A stretch of DNA of 64,000 bases from Pseudomonas sp. MWU13-2100 (GTDB taxonomy: Bacteria > Pseudomonadota > Gammaproteobacteria > Pseudomonadales > Pseudomonadaceae): assembly GCF_023242365.1 (NCBI RefSeq), contig NZ_JALLIX010000015.1, positions 62,001 to 126,000 of the forward strand, in the 5' to 3' direction. The notes beneath the pieces were generated by a model that saw only the letters and a program-made list of their open reading frames with translations, did no database searches and had not been told where the DNA came from. Below, piece by piece: positions 1-8,632 of the stretch (positions are counted from its first letter, which is position 1; the number at the start of each line of letters is the position of its first letter). The position numbers were made by a program, and so were the translations under genes.

Positions 1-19
1 AATCGTCGAGGAATGACTC

Positions 20-1780
20 ATGCAGTTTCTTGAGAACGCACCGCGCTTTCTGTTTTTCACGGGTAAAGGCGGTGTCGGCAAAACGTCGATTGCCTGTGCC
101 ACGGCGTTACAGCTGACCGCCCAAGGCAAGCGTGTACTGCTGGTGAGTACCGACCCGGCCTCCAACGTGGGCCAGGTATTTGGTATCAGCATCGGTAACC
201 ACATCACTCCTGTAGCGGCCGTGGCCCATTTGTCCGCGCTCGAAATCGATCCACAAGCCGCCGCCCAGGCCTACCGTGATCGGATTGTCGGGCCGGCGCG
301 AGGCGTGCTGGACGCCGATGTGGTCAAAGGCATGGAAGAACAGTTGTCCGGGGCCTGCACAACGGAAATTGCATCTTTTGATGAGTTCACCGGGCTACTG
401 GTGGGCTCCCGGCAGACCGATGACTTCGACCATATCATCTTTGATACCGCCCCGACCGGGCACACCATTCGCCTGCTCCAACTGCCCGGGGCCTGGAGCG
501 GTTTCCTCGAAGCCGGTCAAGGCGATGCTTCTTGCCTGGGGCCACTGGCGGGGCTCGATAAACAGCGGGATCAGTATCGTAAAGCGGTTGAGGCGCTGGC
601 CGATCCCGCACGCACTCGACTGGTCTTGGTGGCCAGGGCCCAGGCGACCACTCTGCGCGAGGCCGAGCGCACGCGTGAGGAATTAGCACGCATCGGTCTG
701 GGCGAGCAATTCCTGGTGGTCAATGGCGTGTTGCCCGCTACCGAGGCCGAGACGGACCCGTTGGCTGCCGCCGTGTATGCCCGGGAGCAGGCCGCACTGG
801 CCCAGATGCCGGACGAGCTCAAGGCCTTGCCCATGGACCAACTGCCCCTGAAAGCCTTCGATCTGGTCGGGGTTGAGGCCCTGAAGCAGTTGCTCGGCGA
901 AGAGCCCCGGGCGATTGGGGGACTGGAGCCTGCAACGGTCGAGTTGCACGCCCCCAGCTTGAGTGATCTGGTCGATGAGATTGCGGCTGACGAGCATGGA
1001 CTGGTGATGGTCATGGGCAAAGGCGGGGTCGGTAAAACCACCCTGGCGGCGGCGGTGGCCGTCGAGTTGGCGCACCGGGGGTTACCGGTTCACCTCACTA
1101 CGTCCGACCCGGCCGCCCACCTGGCGCAGACCCTGGTTGGGTCAATGCCCAACCTGACCCTCAGTCGCATTGATCCCCAGGTTGAAACCCAGCGTTATCG
1201 CGATCAGGTGATGGCCTCCAAGGGCGCGGGCCTGGATGAGCAGGGAAAAGCGCTATTGGCCGAGGATTTACGCTCGCCCTGTACCGAAGAGATCGCGGTC
1301 TTTCAGGCGTTCTCCCGGATCATTCGGGAGGCGGGTAAAAAGTTCGTGGTCATGGATACGGCGCCCACCGGGCACACCCTTTTGCTACTCGATGCCACGG
1401 GCGCCTACCATCGCGACATCGCACGGCAATTGGCAGGCAGCAACCGGCATTTCAGTACGCCGATGATGCAACTTCAAGACCCGAAGCGAACCAAGGTCTT
1501 GCTGGTCACCCTGGCCGAGACGACGCCGGTACTCGAAGCGGCCAATCTGGAAGCCGATCTGCGCCGTGCGGGCATTGAACCCTGGGCTTGGGTGATCAAC
1601 AACAGCATCGCCGCCGCCAGGACGCAATCACCTTTGCTGCGCAAGCGTGCGCGCAATGAACTCAAGGAAATCGAGCAGGTGGCCCGCGAGCACGCCCGTC
1701 GCTATGCGGTGATTCCCTTGATGGCCGAGGAACCTATCGGGGTGGAGCGGTTGCTCAGGCTCAGCGAGAAGCAGCACTGA
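20..1780 (+). CDS. arsA: ArsA-type arsenite pump-driving ATPase
   Basis: Cytoplasmic ATPase that energises arsenite/antimonite efflux through a membrane partner. The 586-residue protein has the two-domain ArsA layout: two deviant Walker A motifs GKGGVGKT (residues 15-22 and 333-340) and two DTAPTGHT signal-transduction motifs (142-149 in the first half, repeated in the second). The three metalloid-binding cysteines of E. coli ArsA (C113, C172, C422) are matched by C113, C172 and C421, so the protein looks intact. The start has a GAGG site 5-8 nt upstream. The first 16 bases read as the possible end of an earlier ORF (ATC GTC GAG GAA TGA), where arsD would normally lie, but this cannot be confirmed. 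No arsB or acr3 follows; only a broken SLC13-type gene does. Confidence 0.95.
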   Translation: MQFLENAPRFLFFTGKGGVGKTSIACATALQLTAQGKRVLLVSTDPASNVGQVFGISIGNHITPVAAVAHLSALEIDPQAAAQAYRDRIVGPARGVLDADVVKGMEEQLSGACTTEIASFDEFTGLLVGSRQTDDFDHIIFDTAPTGHTIRLLQLPGAWSGFLEAGQGDASCLGPLAGLDKQRDQYRKAVEALADPARTRLVLVARAQATTLREAERTREELARIGLGEQFLVVNGVLPATEAETDPLAAAVYAREQAALAQMPDELKALPMDQLPLKAFDLVGVEALKQLLGEEPRAIGGLEPATVELHAPSLSDLVDEIAADEHGLVMVMGKGGVGKTTLAAAVAVELAHRGLPVHLTTSDPAAHLAQTLVGSMPNLTLSRIDPQVETQRYRDQVMASKGAGLDEQGKALLAEDLRSPCTEEIAVFQAFSRIIREAGKKFVVMDTAPTGHTLLLLDATGAYHRDIARQLAGSNRHFSTPMMQLQDPKRTKVLLVTLAETTPVLEAANLEADLRRAGIEPWAWVINNSIAAARTQSPLLRKRARNELKEIEQVAREHARRYAVIPLMAEEPIGVERLLRLSEKQH

Positions 1781-1790
1781 GGGCCCAGTG

Positions 1791-2067
1791 CTACCGCGCT
1801 GACCTCGGCGCTGCTGCCGATCCTGATGGCGATCCCGCACAACCTGCCGGGGGATTTCAGTCGGTTGGGCATGACCATGCTTTTGGGGGCGTCGTCAGCT
1901 TCGGCTTCATACTGCCCATCAATGCGCCGCAGAATATGGTGTGCCTGGGCGCGGAGACCTTCAATCCGAAACAATTCGCCCGGGTTGGCGTGGTGATTAC
2001 GCTGATCGGTTATGCCTTGCTGCTGGTGATTGCCAGTACCTGCTGGGCATGGCTGGGGTGGATGTGA
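1791..2067 (+). pseudogene. C-terminal remnant of an SLC13/DASS-type anion transporter, frameshifted
   Basis: No intact reading frame spans this stretch, but two frames joined near position 1890 give a continuous transporter tail. The first reads ALLPILMAIPHNLPGDFSRL. The second reads FGFILPINAPQNMVCLG followed by a hydrophobic helix ending AWLGWM and a TGA at 2065-2067. The NAPQNM segment with a final helix is typical of SLC13 (DASS) anion symporters, judged by recognition only. About 90 of the roughly 450 residues of such a protein remain, with at least one frameshift, so it should be non-functional. Confidence 0.6.
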
Positions 2068-2103
2068 GCGGCGTCGGGGTCGACGCTCCTCTGATGAAGT
2101 TCA

Positions 2104-2130
2104 GCCCAATCGGCAACGATTGGGCTTTCT
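2104..2130 (+). terminator. Rho-independent terminator
   Basis: A perfect 9-bp stem (GCCCAATCG / CGATTGGGC, 2104-2112 and 2117-2125) with a 4-nt loop is followed by TTTCT. It ends the arsA region on the + strand and lies between that region and the convergent ABC transporter operon. Confidence 0.8.
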
Positions 2131-2166
2131 CATACCGTGGGGAGCTCCTGCTTGGCCCCACGCTGC

Positions 2167-3000
2167 CTAGTGCTCTTGCGGCCCATCATGCAGCAGATGA
2201 AAGATCTCCCGCTTCATCCGGATAAACCCCGGCTCCATCACCATGTCCAGGGTTCTCGGCCGGCCTATTGGAACGTCCAGCACCTCCTTGATCCGCCCCG
2301 GGCGGGCGCCCATGACGAAAATGCGGTCACCCAGCAGGATGGCTTCGTCGATGTCATGGGTCACGAACAGCACGGTCTTCTTGGTGTGTTCCCAGACCTT
2401 GAGCAGCAGTTGCTGCATTTGCAGGCGGGTCTGGCTGTCCAGTGCGCCGAAGGGCTCGTCCATCAGCAGGATCTGCGGGTCGTTGGCCAATGCGCGGGCA
2501 ATCGCGACCCGTTGCATCATGCCCCCCGAAAGCTGCTTGGAGTAGTTATCGGCAAACTTCAGCAGGCCGACCTCGTTCAGGTAGTAGTCCACCGTCTCGC
2601 GGCGCTCCGCGGCGGCGACGCCACGGCGCTTGAGGCCGAACTCGATGTTCTTGCGCACCGTCAGCCAGGGGAACAGGGTGTAGCTCTGGAACACCATGCC
2701 ACGGTCGGCACCCGGGCCGTCGACCAGTTGGCCGCCGACGTAGATGTCGCCCGAGGTGGGCTCGGCCAACCCCGCCGTCAGGTAGAGCAGGCTGGACTTG
2801 CCGCAGCCCGAAGGCCCGACCAGGACCGCGAACTGCTGGTCGGGGACTTCGAACGACACGTTCTCCAGGGCGGTGAAGGTCCCGCCCGAAGGTGTCTTGT
2901 AGTGCAGGCTGACGCTGTCGACGCGCAGGCGCGGGGCGGCGCTGGGGGCGATGCTCATCGGCGTGACGAGCCTGGGGGATGTTGCCGTTACTGAGCCCAT
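2167..3000 (-). CDS. ABC transporter ATPase, SsuB/TauB type
   Basis: ATP-binding subunit of a sulfonate/taurine/nitrate-type importer acting at the inner membrane. After an N-terminal extension of about 25 residues come Walker A GPSGCGKSS, the Q-loop, the signature LSGGMMQRVAIARAL, Walker B ILLMDEPFGALD and the switch histidine in VTHDIDEA. The start chosen (MGSVTATS) overlaps the end of the upstream permease gene by 13 nt, which suggests translational coupling. It is the last gene of a three-gene minus-strand operon (binding protein, permease, ATPase). The substrate cannot be read from sequence; the neighbours point to a nitrogen-containing organic compound. Confidence 0.9.
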   Translation of the reverse strand: MGSVTATSPRLVTPMSIAPSAAPRLRVDSVSLHYKTPSGGTFTALENVSFEVPDQQFAVLVGPSGCGKSSLLYLTAGLAEPTSGDIYVGGQLVDGPGADRGMVFQSYTLFPWLTVRKNIEFGLKRRGVAAAERRETVDYYLNEVGLLKFADNYSKQLSGGMMQRVAIARALANDPQILLMDEPFGALDSQTRLQMQQLLLKVWEHTKKTVLFVTHDIDEAILLGDRIFVMGARPGRIKEVLDVPIGRPRTLDMVMEPGFIRMKREIFHLLHDGPQEH

Positions 3001-3791
3001 GCGGCCACCTTCAAGCGAAGAAGTCTGAACAGTTGATCGGTCACCAGCCCCAACAGGCCGATCACAGCGATCGCCAGGAAAATCACGTCGACCTGGAAGC
3101 CGCGCATGGCCTTGAGGCTGAGGTAGCCCAGGCCGCTGGAGGCGGCCACCAGTTCGGCCACCACCAGATAGGTCCAGGCCCAGCCCATGGTCACCCGCAA
3201 GGTGTCCAGCACACCCGGCAGCGAGGCCGGGGCGATCACATGCACCACCGCATCCACGCGGCTGGAACCCAGGGTGTAGGAGGCATTGACCAGGTCCTTG
3301 GAGATGCCCTTGGACACATCGGCGATCATCACCAGTTGCTGGAAAAACACCCCGAAGATAATCACCGAGACCCGTTGTTCCAGGCCGATGCCGATCCACA
3401 GGATGAACAACGGCACGAACGAGGTGACCGGCAGGTAGCGGATAAAGTTGACCAGCGGTTCCAGGAACGCCTGGACCACCCGGAAACTGCCCATCAGCAA
3501 GCCGATGGGCACCGCCACCACCGAAGAGATGACAAAACCGACCATCACCACTTCGACACTGGCCCAGACATGCGGCCCCAGGGTGCCGTCGCGGCTCAGG
3601 CGCAGCGCCGCATCGAGCACGGCGCCCGGGGTCGGCAGGAACATCGCCGGCACCACGCCGCCATAGGACAGCACGGCCCACAGCCCGATCAACAGCGCCC
3701 AGGCCAGCCCGCTGGCGCTCCAGATCACCTGGATCGGCAAGCCGGTCTTGGGCGTGAGACAGCGGTTCAACCACGAATTACGCTTGGACAT
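2988..3791 (-). CDS. ABC transporter permease, SsuC/TauC type
   Basis: Inner-membrane permease of the same importer. The 267-residue protein has about six hydrophobic segments. The central region (VVPLFILWIGIGLEQR, then a VVHVIAPASLPGVLDTLR loop) is the EAA-type cytoplasmic loop by which BPD_transp_1 permeases contact the ATPase. It lies 8 nt downstream of the binding-protein gene and overlaps the ATPase gene, so the three subunits should be made together. Confidence 0.9.
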   Translation of the reverse strand: MSKRNSWLNRCLTPKTGLPIQVIWSASGLAWALLIGLWAVLSYGGVVPAMFLPTPGAVLDAALRLSRDGTLGPHVWASVEVVMVGFVISSVVAVPIGLLMGSFRVVQAFLEPLVNFIRYLPVTSFVPLFILWIGIGLEQRVSVIIFGVFFQQLVMIADVSKGISKDLVNASYTLGSSRVDAVVHVIAPASLPGVLDTLRVTMGWAWTYLVVAELVAASSGLGYLSLKAMRGFQVDVIFLAIAVIGLLGLVTDQLFRLLRLKVAAWAQ

Positions 3792-3799
3792 GCCGCCTC

Positions 3800-4786
3800 C
3801 TATTTCGGGGTGATGAAGCGGTTGTCGATCAGGTCGGCGTAGCTGACGTTGTAAGGCTTGCCTTGCAACTCGCTGGCGGTCTCGTTGGCCAGCTTGAGCA
3901 CGCCTTCGGCGGCGCCCTTGCTGCCATTGCTGCCCAGCAGCGCTTCGCTCATGGCCTGGTCATAGAAGCGCACGCCCTTGGCGGCCGAGGCCAGTTCCGC
4001 CGGGTCCGCCAGGTAGCCGCCGACGCCCTTGGCCATGATCGCGTAGGCTTCCTTCGGGTGTTCCCGGGTGTACTGCACCGCCTTGTACAAGCCGGCGACC
4101 AGGGCTTTGACATCCTCCGGTTGTTTTTCGACGACCTCGCAGTTCAAGGCCACGACGTCGACGATCACCCCCGGGGTGCTGCTGCTGTCGACCAGGACTT
4201 TGCCGGTGTGTTTTTCACGCACGGTGGACAGGTGCGGCTCCCAGGTCACGGCGGCCGGTACGCGGCCGGCGATAAAGGCGGTGGCCGCATCGTCGGCGGT
4301 CATGTTCTGGATGGTCAGGTCGCTCATCTTCATGCCGGCGTTCTTCAGCAGGTAGTTGAGCCAGAACTGCGAGACGGAACCTTCGTTGACGGCCACGGCC
4401 TTGCCCTTGAGCTCCTGCAGGCTGTTGACCTCCTTGCCCACCAGCACGCCATCGCCGCCATGGCTTTCATCCAGTGCCGCAACCGCCTTGAAGCAGAATT
4501 GCGGGCGGTACTTGAGGATTTCATCCAGGGTCGAGGCTGAGCCGGACAGCTTGCCCGAGGCCTGCGCGGCCATGTACATGGAGGCTTCTTCGATGGTCGG
4601 CAGTTCCACGCTCAGACCCTTTTCCTTGAAGTAGCCAAGGTCCTGGGCCAGGTACAGGGTGCCATAGCCGACCCAGGTGGTATGACCGATCGACAAGGTG
4701 CCGGCCTGGGCACCTCCGGCTACGCCGGCAGCGATAGCGGTCAAGGCCAGTGGACGTATGCAGCGCGAGACGAAAGACTTGATCAT
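3800..4786 (-). CDS. ABC transporter periplasmic binding protein, SsuA/NMT1-THI5-like
   Basis: Periplasmic binding protein of 328 residues with an N-terminal signal peptide (MIKSFVSRC to AQA, about 29 residues). The mature start GTLSIGHTTWVGYGTLYLAQ is characteristic of the sulfonate/nitrate/thiamine-precursor binding family. The start at 4786 was chosen over an in-frame upstream ATG because GGGAG lies about 9 nt ahead of it and it gives a normal signal peptide. First gene of the importer operon. The shared 38-nt element lies 146-183 nt upstream of the start, tying it to the neighbouring catabolic genes. Confidence 0.88.
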   Translation of the reverse strand: MIKSFVSRCIRPLALTAIAAGVAGGAQAGTLSIGHTTWVGYGTLYLAQDLGYFKEKGLSVELPTIEEASMYMAAQASGKLSGSASTLDEILKYRPQFCFKAVAALDESHGGDGVLVGKEVNSLQELKGKAVAVNEGSVSQFWLNYLLKNAGMKMSDLTIQNMTADDAATAFIAGRVPAAVTWEPHLSTVREKHTGKVLVDSSSTPGVIVDVVALNCEVVEKQPEDVKALVAGLYKAVQYTREHPKEAYAIMAKGVGGYLADPAELASAAKGVRFYDQAMSEALLGSNGSKGAAEGVLKLANETASELQGKPYNVSYADLIDNRFITPK

Positions 4787-4931
4787 TGTGCACTCCCGGA
4801 ATGTTGGTTTTTTAGTTGGTCTATCTCGGGGCAGTGGGGCAAGACGCCAAAAACTGAACAACCTGGGTCTCTGACGGACCTTGTGCCTCTGTTGGGGCGA
4901 GATTGATATTGGCTGATGTGGCGGGCCAGGA

Positions 4932-4969
4932 AAATTAGTAAATATGTCGTCGCTAAAGAGGAAAAAACT
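4932..4969 (-). promoter_or_regulatory. Shared 38-nt upstream element, copy A (ABC importer operon)
   Basis: On the + strand a 22-nt block (4932-4953, begins AAATTAGT, ends GTCGTCGC) is followed by 7 nt and then GAAAAAACT (4961-4969). Copies with the same spacing occur upstream of the aldehyde dehydrogenase gene (32/38 identical) and the flavin monooxygenase gene (30/38), in the same orientation to the downstream gene. Distances to the start codons differ (145, 79 and 59 nt from the near edge), so it looks like a regulator site rather than a core promoter. TTAG-N14-CTAA forms a loose dyad within this copy. The rest of 4787-5083 shows only the terminator at 5031. Confidence 0.7.
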
Positions 4970-5030
4970 GGCTAGGCGTGCAGGGGCGAAAAGCCTCTGC
5001 GGCGGGGGTTCTGGCGGGTAGGAAAGCTGG

Positions 5031-5067
5031 AAAACGCCGCCATCCGGTTGCGGGGGGCAGCGTTTTT
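5031..5067. terminator. Bidirectional hairpin terminator after the GMC oxidoreductase gene
   Basis: An 11-bp stem (AAAACGCCGCC, 5031-5041; GGCAGCGTTTT, 5056-5066; one G-U type pair) has A and T runs at its outer edges, so it can end transcription from both sides. It lies 17 nt beyond the stop codon of the minus-strand GMC gene. Confidence 0.65.
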
Positions 5068-5083
5068 CTGGAGCGGGCGGCGA

Positions 5084-6718
5084 TCAGTCGGTCAGGAGCT
5101 TGTTGCTTTGAGTGCCCGTGGTTGTCAGGGGCGCGTGCTGCAGGATCAGGTCGGCGGCTTTCTCGCCGATCATGATGCACGGCGCATTGGTGTTGCCGCT
5201 GATCAGGGTCGGCATGATCGAGGCGTCGACCACCCGCAACCCTTGCAGGCCATGGACCTTCAAGTCGGGGCCGACCACGCTCATGGGGTCGACACCCATC
5301 TTGCAGGTTCCCACCGGGTGAAACACCGTCGAGGCGTAGTCACGCACGTAGGTCATCAGTTGTTCGTCGCTCTGCACGGCTTCGCCGGGCAGCATCTCCT
5401 TGCCGCGAATGCCATCGAACTGCGGGGCGGCGAGAATGCGTCGGGCCAGCTTCAAGCCTTCGATCAGCACCTTGGCGTCGGCGGGGTCGGAGAGGAAATT
5501 GAAATCGATGACCAGCTTGCGCTCACGGTCCAGGTGCAGCGCGCCGATGCTCTTGGGGCGCAAGACGCAGGTGTGCACGGCGTAGCCGTGGCCCCATTCG
5601 AACAGCCGGCCACGGTGGCTGCGATAACCGGGCACGAAGTGGAACTGCACGTCCGGCAGGGCGTCCGCCAGGGGCGTTCGGGCAAAGCCGCCGGCCTCGA
5701 CGTAGTTGGTGGTCAGCCAGCCCTTGCGCGCCAGCAGGTAGCGCAGCGGCGCGCCGAGGATGCTGGGCAGGGCCCCGAGGGAAAAGCCCAGGGTCAGCGG
5801 GCTCCTGGAGCGAACGGTGACCAGGCCGTCGAGATGGTCCTGCAGGTTCTTGCCGACGCCGGGCAGGTCGTGCACGACGTGGATCCCGGCGGCTTGCAGC
5901 TCCTGCGCCGGGCCGATGCCGGAAGCCAGCAGCAACTGCGGGCTGCCCAGGGCCCCCGCGCAAAGGATGACTTCACGGTTGGCGTGCAGGACCTGTTGGC
6001 TGCCGTTCACCTCGACCCTGACGCCCCTGGCCGTGCGCCGCTCAAGGATCAGCGAGGGCACCGCGCAGTCGGTCAGCACGGTCAGGTTCGGGCGATCGAT
6101 CACCGGCGCCACGAAGGCCCGATAGCTGGACAGGCGCCGGGCATCCTTTTGCGTCAGGTTGTAGATACCGCAGCCTTCCAGCCGGTCGCCGTTGAAGTCA
6201 TCGTTGCGGCGCAGGCCCAGGCGTTCGGCGGCTTGCACGAACAGTTTCGACACTGGATTGGGATCGCGCGCGGCCTCGACGTTCAGCTCACCGCGGCTGC
6301 CATGCAGGCGCGGGTCCTGGCCGAGCCGGTTGTTCTCGGATTTTTTGAAGTAGGGCAGCAGGCTGGCCCAGTCCCAGCCCGGGCAGCCGGCTTGCGCCCA
6401 GCGATCGTAGTCGCTGGCGTGGCCGCGAATGTAGATCATGCTGTTCATCGAGCTGGAGCCGCCGAGGGCCTTGCCTCGTGGCGTGTGCAGCGTGCGGCCG
6501 GCGAGGTTTTTCTGCGGGGCGGAGAAGAAGTTCCAGCTGTACTTTTTGCTCTTGTAGAGGGTGATGGTACCGGCCGGTGTCTGGATCCGCGGGCTGTTGT
6601 CGTGGCCGCCGGCTTCGATCAGGCACACGCTGATCGAAGGGTCGGCACTCAAGCGGTTCGCCAGCACGCAGCCCGATGAACCGGCACCGACGATGACATA
6701 GTCGAAGTGCGTCTTCAT
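5084..6718 (-). CDS. GMC-family FAD-dependent alcohol dehydrogenase (choline dehydrogenase-like)
   Basis: A 544-residue FAD flavoprotein of the glucose-methanol-choline family, oxidising a primary alcohol to an aldehyde. It has the N-terminal dinucleotide fold (YVIVGAGSSGCVLANRL, then LIEAG), the GMC signature regions (GKALGGSSSMNSMIYIRG and GALGSPQLLLASGIGP) and the C-terminal active-site segment with FHPVGTCKMG and the NTNAPCIMIGEKAA end. Length is normal. It lies 74 nt downstream of the aldehyde dehydrogenase gene on the same strand, so alcohol-to-aldehyde-to-acid oxidation by the pair is a reasonable inference. True choline dehydrogenase normally sits with betB and betI, which are absent here. 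Confidence 0.88.
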   Translation of the reverse strand: MKTHFDYVIVGAGSSGCVLANRLSADPSISVCLIEAGGHDNSPRIQTPAGTITLYKSKKYSWNFFSAPQKNLAGRTLHTPRGKALGGSSSMNSMIYIRGHASDYDRWAQAGCPGWDWASLLPYFKKSENNRLGQDPRLHGSRGELNVEAARDPNPVSKLFVQAAERLGLRRNDDFNGDRLEGCGIYNLTQKDARRLSSYRAFVAPVIDRPNLTVLTDCAVPSLILERRTARGVRVEVNGSQQVLHANREVILCAGALGSPQLLLASGIGPAQELQAAGIHVVHDLPGVGKNLQDHLDGLVTVRSRSPLTLGFSLGALPSILGAPLRYLLARKGWLTTNYVEAGGFARTPLADALPDVQFHFVPGYRSHRGRLFEWGHGYAVHTCVLRPKSIGALHLDRERKLVIDFNFLSDPADAKVLIEGLKLARRILAAPQFDGIRGKEMLPGEAVQSDEQLMTYVRDYASTVFHPVGTCKMGVDPMSVVGPDLKVHGLQGLRVVDASIMPTLISGNTNAPCIMIGEKAADLILQHAPLTTTGTQSNKLLTD

Positions 6719-6792
6719 GCGCTTTTCCCTGCTAGTTGATGGGTTGACGCGGGTGGCGGCGCCACCCCGCGAGGTCGTGGCCTACCCGGGAT

Positions 6793-8283
6793 TCAGCGCA
6801 GCTGAAACCAGGTGGTCTTCAACTGGGTGTATTTGTCGAACGAATGCAGCGACAGGTCGCGGCCAAAGCCGGACTGCTTGCCGCCGCCAAAGGGCACGCT
6901 GACGTCCAGGGCATCGACGGTGTTGACCGAGACGGTGCCGGCATTCAAGCGCGCCGCAACGCGATGGGCGCGGTTGAGGTCGTCGCTCCACAGCGAGGCG
7001 GCCAGGCCGTAGATATGCTGGTTGGCCATCCGCACGGCCTGGTCTTCATCGTCGAAGGCGGTGATTGCCAGCACCGGCCCGAAGACTTCCTCGCGGGACA
7101 GGCGCATATCGGGAGTGACCTGGGTGAACAGCGTCGGCTGGATGAAATTGTCCGAACCGTTGATCGTCAGCCGTTCACCGCCAGATATCAGGCATGCGCC
7201 GTCGCTACCGGCCTGGTCGATGTACGCCATCACCCGTGCCGCCTGCCGGGCATCGACCATGGCGCCCATCCGGCTGGTCGGGTCGAGCGGATCGCCCGGT
7301 TGCCAGTGGCGGGCCTGTTCCTTCAGGCGCTCGACGAATTCATCGTGAATGCAGCGTTCGACCAGCAGCCGCGAGTTCGCCGAGCAGACTTCACCCTGGT
7401 TGAAGAAGATCCCGAAGGCGGCCTTTTCCGCCGCCAGGTCGAGGTCCTGGCAATCGGCGAACACCAGGTTCGGGCTCTTGCCGCCACATTCCAGCCAGAC
7501 CTGCTTGAGGTTGGATTGCGCCGCGTACTGCATGAAGTATTTGCCGACCCGGGTCGAGCCGGTAAAGGCCAGCGCGTCGATATCCGGGTGCAGGCCCAGG
7601 GCGCGCCCGGCCTGTTCGCCGAGGCCGGTGAGCACATTGAGCACACCGGGCGGCACGCCGGCTTCAAGCGCCAGTTCGGCCAGGCGCAGGGCGGAGAAGG
7701 GCGATTGCTCGGCGGGCTTGAGGATCACGCTGTTGCCCGCCGCCAGGGCCGGGGCGAGTTTCCAGGCGGCCATGTCCAGCGGGAAGTTCCACGGCACCAC
7801 CGCGGCGATCACTCCCAACGGCACGCGGGTGATGGTCGCCAGGGTACCGGGGCCGGTGGGCGCCACCTGGTCGTACAGCTTGTCGAGGCTTTCGGCGTAC
7901 CAGGCAAAGACTTGGGCCGCGCCGGGTACATCGATGGTGTAGGCATCCATCACCGGCTTGCCCATGCTCAACGAGTCGAGCAATGCCAGCTCCTCGCGGT
8001 GGGCCAGGATCAGTTCGCTCAGTCGCAGCAGGACCGCCTTGCGTTCCCTGGGGTGCATCCGTGCCCAGGGACCGTTTTCGAAACGGTCGCGGGCCACGCG
8101 CACGGCCAGGTCGATATCGCTATCCGAGCAGGCGGCGACCCGGGCGAGCAAGGCGTTGGTGGCCGGGTTGATCACGGCGAATGTGGCGCCGTCCTGCGCC
8201 GCGTAGGCACGCCCGTCAATCCAGGCAGCATCGATCAGGCGTTGCTGTCCCGCCAGGCGCTGCCAGGTGTTCAAGTCAGTCAC
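6793..8283 (-). CDS. NAD(P)-dependent aldehyde dehydrogenase
   Basis: A 496-residue aldehyde dehydrogenase converting an aldehyde to its acid. Visible landmarks are the PWNFPLDMAAWKLAPALAAG core, the catalytic glutamate in LECGGKSPN, the catalytic cysteine in FNQGEVCSANSR and the C-terminal PFGGGKQSGFGRDLS. Start: a GTG at 8281-8283 with GGAGAG just upstream. The longer in-frame extension to 8403 is rejected because it runs through the upstream regulatory element. The sequence is of the gamma-glutamyl-aminobutyraldehyde (PuuC-like) kind, but substrate is not certain. Probably co-transcribed with the GMC gene and controlled by the divergent LysR protein. Confidence 0.88.
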   Translation of the reverse strand: MTDLNTWQRLAGQQRLIDAAWIDGRAYAAQDGATFAVINPATNALLARVAACSDSDIDLAVRVARDRFENGPWARMHPRERKAVLLRLSELILAHREELALLDSLSMGKPVMDAYTIDVPGAAQVFAWYAESLDKLYDQVAPTGPGTLATITRVPLGVIAAVVPWNFPLDMAAWKLAPALAAGNSVILKPAEQSPFSALRLAELALEAGVPPGVLNVLTGLGEQAGRALGLHPDIDALAFTGSTRVGKYFMQYAAQSNLKQVWLECGGKSPNLVFADCQDLDLAAEKAAFGIFFNQGEVCSANSRLLVERCIHDEFVERLKEQARHWQPGDPLDPTSRMGAMVDARQAARVMAYIDQAGSDGACLISGGERLTINGSDNFIQPTLFTQVTPDMRLSREEVFGPVLAITAFDDEDQAVRMANQHIYGLAASLWSDDLNRAHRVAARLNAGTVSVNTVDALDVSVPFGGGKQSGFGRDLSLHSFDKYTQLKTTWFQLR

Positions 8284-8632
8284 TGCACTCTCCAGAATAG
8301 CCGGCGATGGGCTATGTTCACGATCAGTGGTCCTGATAGTGGAGCAAGTGCGGGGGGGCACGAAATTAGTAAAAATGTCTTCGCTATCGATAAAAAAACT
8401 CACCAGTCATGCACCGGGATGGCGCGCGCCTGGACAGCTTTTTTAACGTCAGGTCCCAGGAAATAACTGGTTTCCCGTGCCTCGCGAACACCGCAAAATC
8501 GGTTCGATGCTCCAGTCGTCAGAGCCGGACGCGCAGTTCGGTTCTGATCGGGGGCGTATAAGCTTCTGGCAACCCGGCCCGATTCTTGATGGGCGATGTC
8601 GATGCATTCGCTTTGCCACTTGCGAGGTAGCC
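8284..8632. promoter_or_regulatory. Divergent promoter region between the aldehyde dehydrogenase and LysR genes
   Basis: About 350 bases without a convincing gene. It holds the B copy of the shared element (8363-8400), an unusually AT-rich patch around 8362-8402 and a run of seven G at 8352-8358. An in-frame extension of the LysR ORF back to 8477 is possible but lacks a good ribosome site and would add 52 residues before the HTH. No other structure seen. Confidence 0.55.
8363..8400 (-). promoter_or_regulatory. Shared 38-nt upstream element, copy B (aldehyde dehydrogenase-GMC operon)
   Basis: The 22-nt block at 8363-8384 differs from copy A at two positions, is followed by the same 7-nt spacing and by AAAAAAACT (8392-8400; copy A has GAAAAAACT). 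It lies 79 nt from the GTG start of the aldehyde dehydrogenase and about 230 nt upstream of the divergent LysR gene. It is the obvious candidate site for that LysR regulator, which is inference. Confidence 0.7.

Noticed and set aside
2167..3774. Single 535-residue minus-strand frame spanning the ATPase and permease genes
   Set aside because: Only its second half is the ATPase; the first half is the wrong frame of the permease gene. The true ATPase start is at 3000.
5084..8283. Choline-to-glycine-betaine (betBA) operon
   Set aside because: Both enzyme families match loosely, but the betI regulator and the choline transporter are absent and the importer is of the sulfonate/taurine type.
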